From: Actinomycetes bacterium
GTDB lineage: Bacteria > Actinomycetota > Actinomycetes > Actinomycetales > Dermatophilaceae
Reading direction: 5' to 3'
Assembly: GCA_023420415.1 (NCBI GenBank)
Contig: JAEZWF010000029.1
Span: 130,945 to 194,944 of the forward strand
Length of the DNA: 64,000 nt
In this document: piece after piece, positions 1-8,301 of the stretch
How positions within the stretch are numbered: the stretch's first letter is position 1
Layout of the letters: the number at the start of each line of letters is the position of its first letter
Translations under genes and position numbers: made by a program
The notes under the pieces: generated by a model
The model's database searches: none
Told to the model about the DNA's origin: nothing
What the model saw: the letters and a program-made list of their open reading frames with translations, nothing else

Positions 1-285
1 CTGCGCGAACACGGTGTCGCCACCGTGCTCAGCGACGGGGCGGGCCTGCTGCGGGTCGACGCGGACACGGCCGACTTCCGATACGTGCGCCTGCACGGGC
101 GCCCCCACCTCTACCGCAGTGGGTATGCCGGGTCGCTGGACCAGTGGGCACGTCGAGTCCGCGGGTGGCTGACCGACCACGAGGCGGTCCACGTGTACTT
201 CGACAACGACGCCGAGGGGCACGCGCCACACGACGCGGTGGCGCTGCTCGAGCGGCTCAGCCCTGACGGCCGTGACGTTCCGTGA
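1..285 (+). CDS. DUF72 (YecE-like) family protein, C-terminal part
   Basis: The frame is open from the first base of the window, so the gene begins upstream and only the last 94 codons are seen. The tail holds the RLHGRPHLY and VYFDNDAEGHAPHDA segments typical of the C-terminal half of DUF72 TIM-barrel proteins, whose function is not firmly known. The end overlaps the convergent GAF-ANTAR gene by 29 bp. No function beyond family membership can be assigned. Confidence 0.8.
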   Translation: MREHGVATVLSDGAGLLRVDADTADFRYVRLHGRPHLYRSGYAGSLDQWARRVRGWLTDHEAVHVYFDNDAEGHAPHDAVALLERLSPDGRDVP

Positions 286-961
286 GGTCCTTGGCGACCA
301 CGACGAGCCGGTCGCCCGTGGTGCGCGCGACCTCCTCGAGCAGGGCCATGGCCCGCTCTTCGGGGATCCGGTGGCTGGCCATGAGCAGCCCCACGGCCTT
401 GCCGACCTCTCGGTCGTCGTCGAGACCGCGGCGCAGGTCGTCGGCCGTGTCGCGGCGACCGGCGGCGGTGAGCGCGACCGACACGAAGGAGGCGATGAGC
501 GCGCCCTGGTCGGCCACGTCGGTCGTGAGCACGCCGGGACGGTCGCAGAAGATGTCGAGCGCGGACTGCTCCCCGGTGTCCGTGAGCAACCGGTAGCCCA
601 GCATGCCCCGCACCGGGGTGCGTCCCAGGACGAGGCGCTGCAGCCGCGGCCAGGGCGTGTCACGGGCGATGTCGGGGTCCCGCTGGACGGCATCCGCCTC
701 GATGGCGTCCAGGCACGGCCCCTCCTGCGCCTCGGTCTCGAGCGCGTCCATGTGCAGGGCGATCTCGTCGGTCGCGGCCCGGGTGAGCAGGGTGCGGTTG
801 GGCGTGAGCGTGGAGATGCACACGTGGTCGGCGCCAGGCAGGAGGCGGGCCGTGAGGTGCACGGCGTCATCCAGCACGTCCTGGGTGGAGTCGCCGCCGT
901 AGATCCGCTCCGCCAGCTCACTGAAGACGGTGCGGATCAAGGGGGTGGGGGATGACGTCAT
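257..961 (-). CDS. GAF and ANTAR domain-containing regulator
   Basis: A 234-residue cytoplasmic regulator. An N-terminal GAF-type sensor (about residues 15-165) is followed by a C-terminal ANTAR domain (about 170-230, with the VGKAVGLLMASHRIPEERAMALL core). ANTAR domains bind paired hexaloop hairpins in nascent RNA and act as antiterminators; GAF domains sense small molecules or redox state. The ligand and RNA targets cannot be read from the sequence. It is transcribed away from the dehydrogenase gene that starts at 1065, so the roughly 100 bp between them should hold divergent promoters. A second protein of the same architecture lies at 7594-8301. Confidence 0.85.
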   Translation of the reverse strand: MTSSPTPLIRTVFSELAERIYGGDSTQDVLDDAVHLTARLLPGADHVCISTLTPNRTLLTRAATDEIALHMDALETEAQEGPCLDAIEADAVQRDPDIARDTPWPRLQRLVLGRTPVRGMLGYRLLTDTGEQSALDIFCDRPGVLTTDVADQGALIASFVSVALTAAGRRDTADDLRRGLDDDREVGKAVGLLMASHRIPEERAMALLEEVARTTGDRLVVVAKDLTERHGRQG

Positions 962-1064
962 GCGTCAATGGTGCGTCACGGCCACGACGTTCGCGTGCAT
1001 GGCCCCCTCCGTGGACGGGTACGGAGCGCACCAGACCCGACCGCGCCCACTCGAGGAGCTGACT

Positions 1065-2267
1065 GTGAGAGCCGTGACCTGGCAGGGCCGCCGTGACGTC
1101 CGAGTCGAGGACGTGCCCGATCCCGTCATCGAGCAGCCGACCGACGCCATCGTGCGCGTGACGAGCACCAACATCTGCGGGTCCGACCTGCATCTCTACG
1201 AGGTCCTCGGCGCCTTCATGACACCCGGTGACGTGCTCGGTCACGAGGCCATGGGGGTCGTGGAGGAGGTGGGCGGCGACACGGGCGAGCTGCGCCGCGG
1301 TGACCGGGTCGTCGTTCCCTTCCAGGTCTGCTGCGGTCACTGCTGGATGTGCGGTCACGGCCTGGGCAGCCAGTGCGAGACCACACAGGTGCGCGAATAC
1401 GGCACTGGCGCAGCGCTTTTCGGCTACTCCAAGCTCTACGGCGAGGTTCCCGGCGGGCAGGCCGAGTACCTGCGGGTGCCGCAGGCGCAGTACACGCACG
1501 TGGTCGTGCCGGAGGGCCCGCCGGACGACCGTTTCGTCTTCCTCTCCGACGTCCTCCCGACCGCGTGGCAGGGCGTGGAGTATGCCGCGTGCCCCAGGGA
1601 GGGGACCCTGCTCGTCCTCGGGCTCGGCCCGATCGGCGACATGGCCTGCCGCGTCGCCCGCCACCAGGGCGTCGAGCACGTCATCGGCGTCGACCGGGTG
1701 CCGGCGCGCCTCGCCCGGGCGCGCGCCCGCGGCGTGGACGTGATCGACCTGAACTCCGTGGAGTCGGTGGGCGACGTGGTGCGAGACCTCACCCATGGTC
1801 GCGGGGCCGACGCCGTCATCGACGCCGTGGGCATGGAGGCGCACGGCAGTCCCGGTGCCAAGCTGGCGCAACGTGCGGCCGGCCTGCTGCCCGACGCGGT
1901 GGGAGAGAAGCTCATGCAGCACGCCGGCGTCGACCGGCTGGCCGCCCTGAGCACCGCCATCGACGCCGTCCGGCGCGGCGGCACCATCTCGATCTCCGGC
2001 GTCTACGGCGGGCAGACCGACCCCATGCCGATGCTCACGCTCTTCGACAAGCAGGTGCAGCTGCGCATGGGCCAGGCGAACGTCAAGCGCTGGGTGCCGG
2101 AGATCCTGCCGCTGCTCACCGATGCCGACCCGCTCGGTGTCGACGACTTCGCCTCGCACCACCTGCCGCTGGAGGAGGCGCCCATGGCCTACGAGAAGTT
2201 CCAGGCCAAGAGCGACGGGTTCGTCAAGGTCGTCCTGCGACCCGGTGCGGCGCCGGAGCCGGCATGA
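1065..2267 (+). CDS. Zinc-dependent alcohol dehydrogenase (MDR superfamily)
   Basis: A 400-residue medium-chain dehydrogenase. It has the catalytic zinc residues (Cys in NICGSDLH near residue 38, His-Glu in LGHEAMG near 63), a structural-zinc loop with four cysteines (CCGHCWMC...C, about 92-106) and a Rossmann glycine motif GLGPIG near 188. It resembles the formaldehyde/threonine dehydrogenase-like branch; the substrate is unknown. The GTG at 1065 was chosen because cgaggagct lies just upstream. The frame stays open further upstream but lacks a ribosome binding site there. Its stop overlaps the next start as ATGA, so genes from 1065 to 3936 look like one operon. Confidence 0.85.
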   Translation: MRAVTWQGRRDVRVEDVPDPVIEQPTDAIVRVTSTNICGSDLHLYEVLGAFMTPGDVLGHEAMGVVEEVGGDTGELRRGDRVVVPFQVCCGHCWMCGHGLGSQCETTQVREYGTGAALFGYSKLYGEVPGGQAEYLRVPQAQYTHVVVPEGPPDDRFVFLSDVLPTAWQGVEYAACPREGTLLVLGLGPIGDMACRVARHQGVEHVIGVDRVPARLARARARGVDVIDLNSVESVGDVVRDLTHGRGADAVIDAVGMEAHGSPGAKLAQRAAGLLPDAVGEKLMQHAGVDRLAALSTAIDAVRRGGTISISGVYGGQTDPMPMLTLFDKQVQLRMGQANVKRWVPEILPLLTDADPLGVDDFASHHLPLEEAPMAYEKFQAKSDGFVKVVLRPGAAPEPA

Positions 2268-2794
2268 GTGCCGGTCAGGGAGCCCGGCGCCCGCCGGACT
2301 CGCTCGCTCGCTACCTGCGTAACCACTACAGCGCGTCGCGTGGCGGACTCGACCTCTTCCGCAGGTCCGCCCAGGGCCAGAGCGACGCCCAGGTGCGGCG
2401 CGTCCTGGCCGAGCTCGCCGACCAGGTGGCCGAGGACCGGGCGGCCCTGCTCGCCATCATGGTCGGCCTCGGGATCGAGCGGTCGGCGTGGCAGGAGCGA
2501 CTTGTCGCGCTGGGCGAACGAGCGGGGCGGCTGAAGCCCAACGGCTCCCTGCTCCAGCGGTCTCGCCTCTCCGACTACCTCGAGCTCGAGGCGCTCAGCG
2601 CGGCCGTGCAGGCCAAGGCGCTGGCGTGGGGGTCGTTGCGGGCCCTCGCCGACCTGGACGCCCGCCTGCCGGCGGCCCACCTCGACCGCCTGCTCGAGCG
2701 GGCGCACGACCAGCGGCAACGGCTGGAGGAGATGCGGCTCGCGATGGCCCCCGACGTGCTGCTGCCGGGCCGCACGGTCGAGGACCGGCCATGA
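2264..2794 (+). CDS. Conserved hypothetical helical protein
   Basis: A 176-residue soluble protein with no signal peptide or membrane segment. The sequence is almost wholly helix-forming, with regular leucine/alanine spacing (ELADQVAEDRAALLAIM, LELEALSAAVQAKALAWGSLR), reminiscent of a four-helix ferritin-like bundle. No metal-ligand pattern is evident. It is coupled at both ends, by ATGA to the dehydrogenase upstream and by ATGA to the epimerase downstream. I do not recognise a named family. Confidence 0.75.
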   Translation: MSAGQGARRPPDSLARYLRNHYSASRGGLDLFRRSAQGQSDAQVRRVLAELADQVAEDRAALLAIMVGLGIERSAWQERLVALGERAGRLKPNGSLLQRSRLSDYLELEALSAAVQAKALAWGSLRALADLDARLPAAHLDRLLERAHDQRQRLEEMRLAMAPDVLLPGRTVEDRP

Positions 2795-3936
2795 TCGTCG
2801 CCGTCACCGGCGCGACCGGCAACATCGGATCCGTCCTCACCCGCCAGCTGCAGGACCGCGGCCATGACGTGCGCGGCATCGCGCGGCGCGTGCCGCGAGG
2901 GGGCGCCGATGACGACCTGCGGTGGTATGCCGTCGACCTGAGCAAGCCGGACGCGTGGCGGGAGCTGCTGCCCGCCTTCGAAGGCGCCGATGACGACCTG
3001 CGGTGGTATGCCGTCGACCTGAGCAAGCCGGACGCGTGGCGGGAACTGCTGCCCGCCTTCGAAGGCGCCGATGCCGTCGTGCACACGGCGTGGGGTTTCC
3101 AGCCGACGCGCGACACGGCATACCTCGAAGCGCTCGACGTGGGAGGGACGCACGCCGTCCTGCGCGCGGCGCGGACCGCGGGTGTGCGCCACCTCGTGCA
3201 CGTGTCCTCGGTGGGCGTCTACTCCCCGGGCCGGGACGCCGGCGCCGTCGACGAGAGCTGGCCCAGGGGTGGGACGGCGGACCTGACCTACAGCCGCGAC
3301 AAGGCCGCCGCGGAACAGCTGCTCGACGCCCACGAGGCCGCGGGCGGCAGCCGCCCGGTCGTGACGAGGATCCGCCCGTCGCTCGTCGCGCGCGGCGACA
3401 TCGGCGGGGCGCTCGACCGCTACACCCTGCCGAGCCTGCTGCCCGCACAGCTGGTCGCCCACCTGCCCGTGCTGCCACTGGACCGGGACTTCCGGTTGCA
3501 GCTGACGCACACCGAGGACATCGCCGCCGCGATCGTGTCTGCCGTCGAGGGCGTCGTCCCCGGCGCGTTCAACCTTGCGGCCGAACCGGTGCTGACCAGG
3601 GCCGACGTCGCCCGGGCACTGGCGGCCCGCCCGCTGCACCTGCCGTGGCGCGTCCTGCGGTTGCTGGCCGGGGTGGCGTGGACGCTGCGCCTGCAGCCGG
3701 TCGACCCGGGCTGGCTCGACATGGCGTGGGACGTCCCCCTCATGTCCAGCGAACGGGCCCGCCGCGAGCTCGACTGGTCGCCGAGCCACGACCCCCGGGA
3801 CGTGCTGGAGGAAGCCGTCGCTGGCATGGCCGGCCAGACGGGTGCGGGGTCGGCCGCCCTGCGCCCGCGTCGCTGGGCTGAGCAGCTGGCCAACCTGCTG
3901 CGGCACGGACCCGTCTCACGTCGCCCGATGGCCTGA
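2791..3936 (+). CDS. NAD(P)-dependent epimerase/dehydratase family protein with an internal tandem duplication
   Basis: A 381-residue extended-SDR protein. It starts with the nucleotide-binding motif VTGATGNIG and carries HVSSVGVYSPG followed by TYSRDKAAAE, an SDR-type catalytic Tyr-Lys region. It is probably a sugar-nucleotide or related NAD(P)-dependent epimerase or reductase; the substrate is unknown. Residues from about 38 contain a 27-residue segment (ADDDLRWYAV...AFEG) twice in a row, between the second and fourth strands of the Rossmann fold. That is unusual and may disturb the fold. It is the third gene of the 1065-3936 operon, joined by ATGA to the gene before it. Confidence 0.85.
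   Translation: MIVAVTGATGNIGSVLTRQLQDRGHDVRGIARRVPRGGADDDLRWYAVDLSKPDAWRELLPAFEGADDDLRWYAVDLSKPDAWRELLPAFEGADAVVHTAWGFQPTRDTAYLEALDVGGTHAVLRAARTAGVRHLVHVSSVGVYSPGRDAGAVDESWPRGGTADLTYSRDKAAAEQLLDAHEAAGGSRPVVTRIRPSLVARGDIGGALDRYTLPSLLPAQLVAHLPVLPLDRDFRLQLTHTEDIAAAIVSAVEGVVPGAFNLAAEPVLTRADVARALAARPLHLPWRVLRLLAGVAWTLRLQPVDPGWLDMAWDVPLMSSERARRELDWSPSHDPRDVLEEAVAGMAGQTGAGSAALRPRRWAEQLANLLRHGPVSRRPMA
2902..3063 (+). repeat. Two 81-bp direct tandem repeats inside the epimerase gene
   Basis: The copies are 2902-2982 and 2983-3063. They are followed by a further ggcgccgat at 3064, which is also the first nine bases of each copy. The only difference I see is g at 2964 versus a at 3045, a synonymous GAG/GAA change. 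The unit is 27 codons, so the reading frame is kept. Confidence 0.95.
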
Positions 3937-3947
3937 GCGTCGCAGCC

Positions 3948-3972
3948 GTTTGAAACGCCACAGTCCGGGTAC
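3948..3972 (+). promoter_or_regulatory. Candidate SigB/SigF-type promoter (GTTT-N15-GGGTAC)
   Basis: GTTT at 3948-3951 and GGGTAC at 3967-3972 are separated by 15 bp. This fits the GTTT...GGGTAT consensus of actinobacterial general-stress sigma factors. It lies just upstream of the lipoprotein/NRAMP-like operon. A SigB-family gene is encoded at 14530. Confidence 0.5.
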
Positions 3973-3981
3973 GTCATCGGT

Positions 3982-4086
3982 ATGACTCCGACCTCCCAGG
4001 ACGCCGCCGAGGCGATGGGCAAGACCGACGACCAGCACCACTTGGCACGGCGAATCAGGGGGAGCTCCGACCCGGCGACCGCCTGA
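3982..4086 (+). CDS. Possible 34-residue leader ORF
   Basis: An ATG lies 9 nt after the GGGTAC box and opens a 34-codon frame that ends one base before the lipoprotein start. There is no Shine-Dalgarno sequence and the peptide (MTPTSQDAAEAMG...) matches nothing I know. It is hydrophilic with no membrane segment. It may be a short leader peptide or chance. It is listed because it fills an otherwise empty 151-bp gap. Confidence 0.25.
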   Translation: MTPTSQDAAEAMGKTDDQHHLARRIRGSSDPATA

Positions 4087-4087
4087 C

Positions 4088-4552
4088 ATGGGCGGCGTGA
4101 GCGCGTCATGGCGCGCGGCACTGGCTCTCGCCGTCCTGGCGGTGACCGGCCCCGTGCTGACGGCCTGCGGCAGCCCCGGTGACCTCGCGGCATACCGGGA
4201 AGAGGCGTCGACCTCGGTGGCGGGCGCGAGCAGCAGCCTGGCCACCATCCAGGTGGCGCTCCAGCAATGGGCGGCGGGACGGTCGCCCAGCCCGGCGACC
4301 TCGGTCCTCGTGGGGGACGCCGACACCGCGATGTCGGGGGTGGTCGACGGCTTCGCCGCACTCGACCCACCGGAACCGCGCGCTGACGAGGTGCGCAGTC
4401 GTGTCCTGCCCGTCCTCGACCGTGCCGAACAGGTGGCCGCGGAGGGTCGAACTGCCCTGTCCCGCAACGACATCGAATCTGCCCGGCAAGCCAGCGAACA
4501 GATGCAGTCCGTGCTCGACGACCTCGACGCGACGGCGGTGACGCTGCGGTGA
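4088..4552 (+). CDS. Putative lipoprotein
   Basis: A 154-residue exported protein. The signal peptide (residues 1-26) ends in a lipobox, VLTACG, so lipidation at the Cys and anchoring outside the membrane are expected. The mature part is helical with heptad-like spacing (VLDRAEQVAAEGRTALS) and has no domain I recognise. It is coupled to the downstream transporter by a GTGA overlap, which suggests a partner or accessory role in the same envelope system. The candidate stress promoter at 3948 would drive it. Confidence 0.75.
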   Translation: MGGVSASWRAALALAVLAVTGPVLTACGSPGDLAAYREEASTSVAGASSSLATIQVALQQWAAGRSPSPATSVLVGDADTAMSGVVDGFAALDPPEPRADEVRSRVLPVLDRAEQVAAEGRTALSRNDIESARQASEQMQSVLDDLDATAVTLR

Positions 4553-5778
4553 AGCGTCTCTTCGCCGTCGCCCTGGGCATCCTCACCGCCATCGGCGGCT
4601 TCGTCGACATCGGTGACCTCGTCACCAACGCCCTCGTGGGCGCACGGTTCGGGCTGAGCCTCGCGTGGGTCGTGGTGGTGGGTGTGGTGGGCATCTGCGT
4701 GTTCGCCGAGATGAGCGGTCGAGTCGCGGCGGTGAGCGGACGCGCGACCTTCGACCTCGTGCGTGAACGCCTCGGGCCGCGAGCGGGCCTGCTGAATCTC
4801 GTCGGCTCGATGGCCGTCACCTTCCTCACCCTCACCGCCGAGATCGGTGGTGTCGCCCTCGCGCTGGAGCTGGCGACGAGCGTGAGCCACTTCCTGTGGG
4901 TGCCGGTCGTCGGTGTCGCCGTGTGGCTGGTGCTGTGGCGCGTGAAGTTCGCGGTGCTGGAGAACGCCTTCGGCCTGGCCGGCCTCGCGCTCGTGGTCTT
5001 CGCCGTGGCGCTGTGGCAGCTCGGGCCGGACTGGGGTGGGCTGGTGTCCGCGGCCGTGCACCCGTCGGTCCCCGTGACCGAGGACTGGGCCGTCTACGCC
5101 TACTACGCCGTCGCCCTGTTCGGTGCCGCCATGACGCCGTACGAGGTCTTCTTCTTCTCCTCCGGTGGGATCGAGGAGCACTGGACCCCGCGCCAGCTCG
5201 GCACGATGCGCGCCAACGTGTTCATCGGGTTCCCGCTGGGCGGCCTGTTGTCGCTGTCGATCGCGGCGGTCGCGGCGGTCGTGCTGCTGCCACGGGGCAT
5301 CGAGGTCGAGACCCTGGGCCAGGTGGCCCTGCCGGTCGTGGTGGCCGGTGGCAAGATCGCGCTCGCCTTTGCGCTGCTCGGCTTCTTCGCCGCGACCTTC
5401 GGTGCGGCCTGTGAGACGGGGCTGTCCGTCGGCTACAGCATCGCGCAGTACTTCGGTTGGCAGTGGGGCAAGTTCGTCGAACCGCTGCGCGCCGCGCGGT
5501 TCCACGTGGTCGTGCTGCTCTCGTGCATCGTCGCGGTGGGGATCCTGCTCACCACCGTCGACCCCGTTCTCGTGACGGAGTACAGCGTCGTGTTCAGCGC
5601 GGTCGCGCTGCCACTGACCTACCTGCCGATCCTCGTCGTGGCGAACGACCGCACCTACATGGGTCGACACGTCAACGGGTGGCTCGCCAACAGCCTGGGC
5701 ACCGTCTACCTCGTGCTGGTGGTCGTCGCCTCGGTGGCGGCGATCCCGCTCATGGTCATCACGGGAGCCGGGCAGTGA
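4549..5778 (+). CDS. NRAMP-related divalent metal transporter-like membrane protein
   Basis: A 409-residue polytopic membrane protein with about 11 hydrophobic segments and NRAMP family layout. The canonical TM1 metal motif DPGN is replaced by DIGD (near residue 20), and the TM6 MPH motif by TPY in AAMTPYEVFFFSSG (near 192). The Met that favours transition metals is therefore absent, so specificity probably differs from Mn/Fe NRAMPs. The GTG start overlaps the lipoprotein stop, and the 3' end is joined by GTGA to an uncharacterised gene. Confidence 0.8.
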   Translation: MKRLFAVALGILTAIGGFVDIGDLVTNALVGARFGLSLAWVVVVGVVGICVFAEMSGRVAAVSGRATFDLVRERLGPRAGLLNLVGSMAVTFLTLTAEIGGVALALELATSVSHFLWVPVVGVAVWLVLWRVKFAVLENAFGLAGLALVVFAVALWQLGPDWGGLVSAAVHPSVPVTEDWAVYAYYAVALFGAAMTPYEVFFFSSGGIEEHWTPRQLGTMRANVFIGFPLGGLLSLSIAAVAAVVLLPRGIEVETLGQVALPVVVAGGKIALAFALLGFFAATFGAACETGLSVGYSIAQYFGWQWGKFVEPLRAARFHVVVLLSCIVAVGILLTTVDPVLVTEYSVVFSAVALPLTYLPILVVANDRTYMGRHVNGWLANSLGTVYLVLVVVASVAAIPLMVITGAGQ

Positions 5779-6605
5779 CGCCGGCACGGGGCGGCTGGGA
5801 GGTCGACGCCGACCGGTTCGGGGTGGTGCTGCGCCTGCTCGACCACCAGATCGTGGGGGAGCAGGGTCAGCTGTTGGGCAACGTCGACGACCTGGCGCTG
5901 GAGGAGACACCTGAGGGGTTGTTCGTGGTGGGGCTCCTCAGCGGACCGGCGGCCCTGGGCACGCGGCTCGGCGGTTGGGGTGGGCGGCTCCTGGGTGACG
6001 CCTGGCGGCGGCTGCGCACCGAACCCCGGCCACACCAGCTGGTGATCCCGCTCGAGCGCGTCGTGCGCCTCGACTCGGCTGTGCACGTCGACGCCCGGGC
6101 CGGCCGCACCCTGGCGCAGGAGCAGCGGCTCGAGCTGTGGCTGCGCGAGCACGTGGTGGCGCGCATCCCCGGCGCCATGGGTGGAGAGGCCGACCCCGAT
6201 CGCCCGGACCTGCGCCCGGCCGACGGTGTCGAGGTGCCCCTGCGCGACGGTCAGCACACCGTGAGCGAGCTCCTCGCCCTGCGGGCCTTGGGTCCTGAAG
6301 GGGCGCCGCTGGGTGAGGTCATCGAGGTGACCGCCGAACGCGTCGGTGGCCGTGAGCACGGGCACGGTGACGGGCTCGGGCCGTTGCGGCTCGTCGACAT
6401 CGTCTGCTCGCCGCGGCACCTCGGCCAGGAGCTCGGGTACACCCTGACCCCGCAGGGGCCGCGCGTGGTGCGGTGGGTGCTACGGGCGTGTCACCGCAGC
6501 GACCGGCACCTGCCGCTGGGCGACGTCGCTGAGATCGACTGGGGTCGTGGGGAGCTCAGAGCAGGGGAGTATGCCGTGCTGCGGCACCCGCACGCTGTCG
6601 ACTGA
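5775..6605 (+). CDS. Uncharacterised protein, PRC-barrel-like features
   Basis: A 276-residue soluble protein. It has two similar beta-rich stretches (about residues 8-75 and 170-225) with segments such as LGEVIEVTAER and RLVDIVCSPRHLG that resemble PRC-barrel strands. There is no signal peptide and no transmembrane segment. It is translationally coupled to the NRAMP-like gene by a GTGA overlap, which suggests a cytoplasmic partner of that transporter. The PRC-barrel call is weak. Confidence 0.65.
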   Translation: MTPARGGWEVDADRFGVVLRLLDHQIVGEQGQLLGNVDDLALEETPEGLFVVGLLSGPAALGTRLGGWGGRLLGDAWRRLRTEPRPHQLVIPLERVVRLDSAVHVDARAGRTLAQEQRLELWLREHVVARIPGAMGGEADPDRPDLRPADGVEVPLRDGQHTVSELLALRALGPEGAPLGEVIEVTAERVGGREHGHGDGLGPLRLVDIVCSPRHLGQELGYTLTPQGPRVVRWVLRACHRSDRHLPLGDVAEIDWGRGELRAGEYAVLRHPHAVD

Positions 6606-6668
6606 CGGTGCCGACTGACGTGGTCCACTGACGATGTCGACTGACGAGGTGGCCGCCGCGGGTTCGGG

Positions 6669-7343
6669 TCAGCTGGTGAGGCGGGCCAGTGGGGTGCGCG
6701 CGAACTCCGCGAGCAGGGCCAAGGGGTCGGCCCCGACATGGGTGGCCCCCGCGTCCTCCAGCTCGGCGCGGCTGTAGCCACCGGACTCCACGCCGACGAA
6801 CTCGACACCGAGCGAGGCGGCGGCCTTCGCGTCCCACACCGAGTCGCCCACCGCCACCGTGCGTTCCGGGTCCAGGCCGGCTTGGTCGATCGCCGCGGAG
6901 AGGATGTCCGGGCTGGGCTTGGACTGCTCCGCATCCTGCGAGGACGTCGCCGCGGTGACGTAGGCGTCGGCGCCGAGGGCTCGGCGCATGGCGTCGAGGT
7001 CCTTGGAGTTGGACGACGACGCGAGCACGACCGCCATGCCGCGGTCGGCGCAGTGCGCGAGGAGGGAGCGGGCCCCGGGCAGCGGCACCACGTCGTCGTA
7101 CCACTGCTCGAAGCGGCGGTCATGCCCGTCGGTGACTGACTCCACGACCTCCGGGTCGACGTCGGCGCCGAGGACGTGGCCCACCAGCAGGTCGGCGCCC
7201 ATGCCGACCGCGCGGTGCACGCGCGCCATGGGTGGGTGGAAGCCTGCCTCGGCGAGAGCCTGCGCCCAACAGATCGTGTGGATGTATGCCGTGTCGACGA
7301 GCGTGCCGTCGACGTCGAACAGGACTCCGGACCGGGCGTTCAT
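6669..7343 (-). CDS. HAD-superfamily hydrolase (phosphatase, subfamily IA)
   Basis: A 224-residue cytoplasmic phosphatase-like protein. Motif I FDVDGTLVDT is at residues 8-17, motif II is VLASSSNSKDLD, the motif III lysine lies in EQSKPSPDI, and motif IV is VAVGDSVWDAKAA. A helical cap between motifs I and II places it with beta-phosphoglucomutase/phosphoglycolate-phosphatase-like proteins. The substrate is unknown. The ATG at 7343 is preceded by a good gaggggatc ribosome binding site. It stands alone. Confidence 0.85.
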   Translation of the reverse strand: MNARSGVLFDVDGTLVDTAYIHTICWAQALAEAGFHPPMARVHRAVGMGADLLVGHVLGADVDPEVVESVTDGHDRRFEQWYDDVVPLPGARSLLAHCADRGMAVVLASSSNSKDLDAMRRALGADAYVTAATSSQDAEQSKPSPDILSAAIDQAGLDPERTVAVGDSVWDAKAAASLGVEFVGVESGGYSRAELEDAGATHVGADPLALLAEFARTPLARLTS

Positions 7344-7496
7344 GGATCCCCTCGTGGGCGACGAATGCGGTTGGACGCCAGTTACCCCCTTCGCGGCAGC
7401 GCAACCGGCGAAACTCGGGGGAATGAGCGCAGGAGTGACCGGGTAGGTGCGGGCTGGTCGGCCCCCAGACGAGACAACCGGGAGCAGACCGGAGGG

Positions 7497-7526
7497 TCGG
7501 GGCGGTTGAGCCACCAGCCGCCCCGA
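7497..7526 (-). terminator. GC-rich inverted repeat, possible terminator of the GAF-ANTAR gene
   Basis: TCGGGGCGG (7497-7505) and CCGCCCCGA (7518-7526) form a perfect 9-bp stem with a 12-nt loop. It lies about 70 bp past the stop of the minus-strand gene at 7594. There is no T-run, as is common in actinobacteria. The rest of 7344-7593 shows no gene. Confidence 0.4.
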
Positions 7527-7593
7527 TCCGCCGGGGGTGGAGGCGCGGGTGGGCGGGGCGGGGTGGGCGGCGCGGCCAGAGGGGCCTGCCAGT

Positions 7594-8301
7594 TCAGAGG
7601 GTGCCGGTGTAGACGACCTCGTCGGCGATGTCCGCGAGCTTGCGGTTGGTCTGCTGGCTGCGCTGTCGGAGCAGGTCGAACGCGCCCTGTTCGTCGACCC
7701 GGCGCTCGTGCATGAGGATGCCGATCGCCGTGCCGATGCGCCTGCTGTTGCGCAGGGCGATCTCGAGGTTGTCGGCGCGCTCCTGCTCCTCGGCGGCCTG
7801 GAGCGCGACGGCGGCGTGGGCGGCGAACACCCCGGCGACGACCACGTCACGTTCGTCGAAGGCCTGCGGCCGCGCGGCATACACGTTGAGCAGCCCGATC
7901 GAGCCGTCGCGCACGAAGAGCCGGTTGGACAGCATGCTGCGCACGTGGGCCTCGTCGGCGGCCCGCCGGCCGAAGCCGGGCCAGCGGGGTTCGGTGGCGA
8001 GGTCCTCGCTCACCAGCGACTCGTGGGCCACGCGGTCGACGGAAGGACCTTCGCCCGTCTCGAGCTGGAGCCGGTCGACGAGCTCGGGCACGTCGCTGGT
8101 GGCGGCCACCGTCCGGAAGGCCGCACCCCGCCGGATCGCCACCGAGGCGTGGTCGGCGTCGATGACCTTCACGGCGAGCTCGCACACCGTCTGCAGGGTG
8201 CCGAGCCGACCGCTCTCGGCCTGCAGCACCCGAGCAAGCTCGGCGAACTCACGCGCCAAGCCCGGTCCGGCGACTTCACCCGAGGGTCCAGTGGGGTTCA
8301 T
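7594..8301 (-). CDS. GAF and ANTAR domain-containing regulator
   Basis: A 235-residue protein with a GAF domain (about residues 25-165: ADHASVAIRRG, VRSMLSNRLFV, IGLLNVYAARP) and a C-terminal ANTAR domain (about 175-230: IGTAIGILMHERRVDEQGAFDLLRQRSQ). It is an RNA-binding antiterminator-type regulator controlled by an unknown GAF ligand. It is transcribed divergently from the WhiB gene across 250 bp. Same architecture as the protein at 257-961, but clearly divergent in sequence. Confidence 0.87.
   Translation of the reverse strand: MNPTGPSGEVAGPGLAREFAELARVLQAESGRLGTLQTVCELAVKVIDADHASVAIRRGAAFRTVAATSDVPELVDRLQLETGEGPSVDRVAHESLVSEDLATEPRWPGFGRRAADEAHVRSMLSNRLFVRDGSIGLLNVYAARPQAFDERDVVVAGVFAAHAAVALQAAEEQERADNLEIALRNSRRIGTAIGILMHERRVDEQGAFDLLRQRSQQTNRKLADIADEVVYTGTL

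Noticed and set aside
918..2162. Long open frame on the strand opposite the zinc dehydrogenase gene, and many similar long antisense frames (for example 9085-11598, 15882-17582, 53151-55682)
   Set aside because: They mirror well-supported genes, have composition typical of GC-rich antisense frames (runs of Arg, Gly, His), and show no domains or ribosome binding sites.
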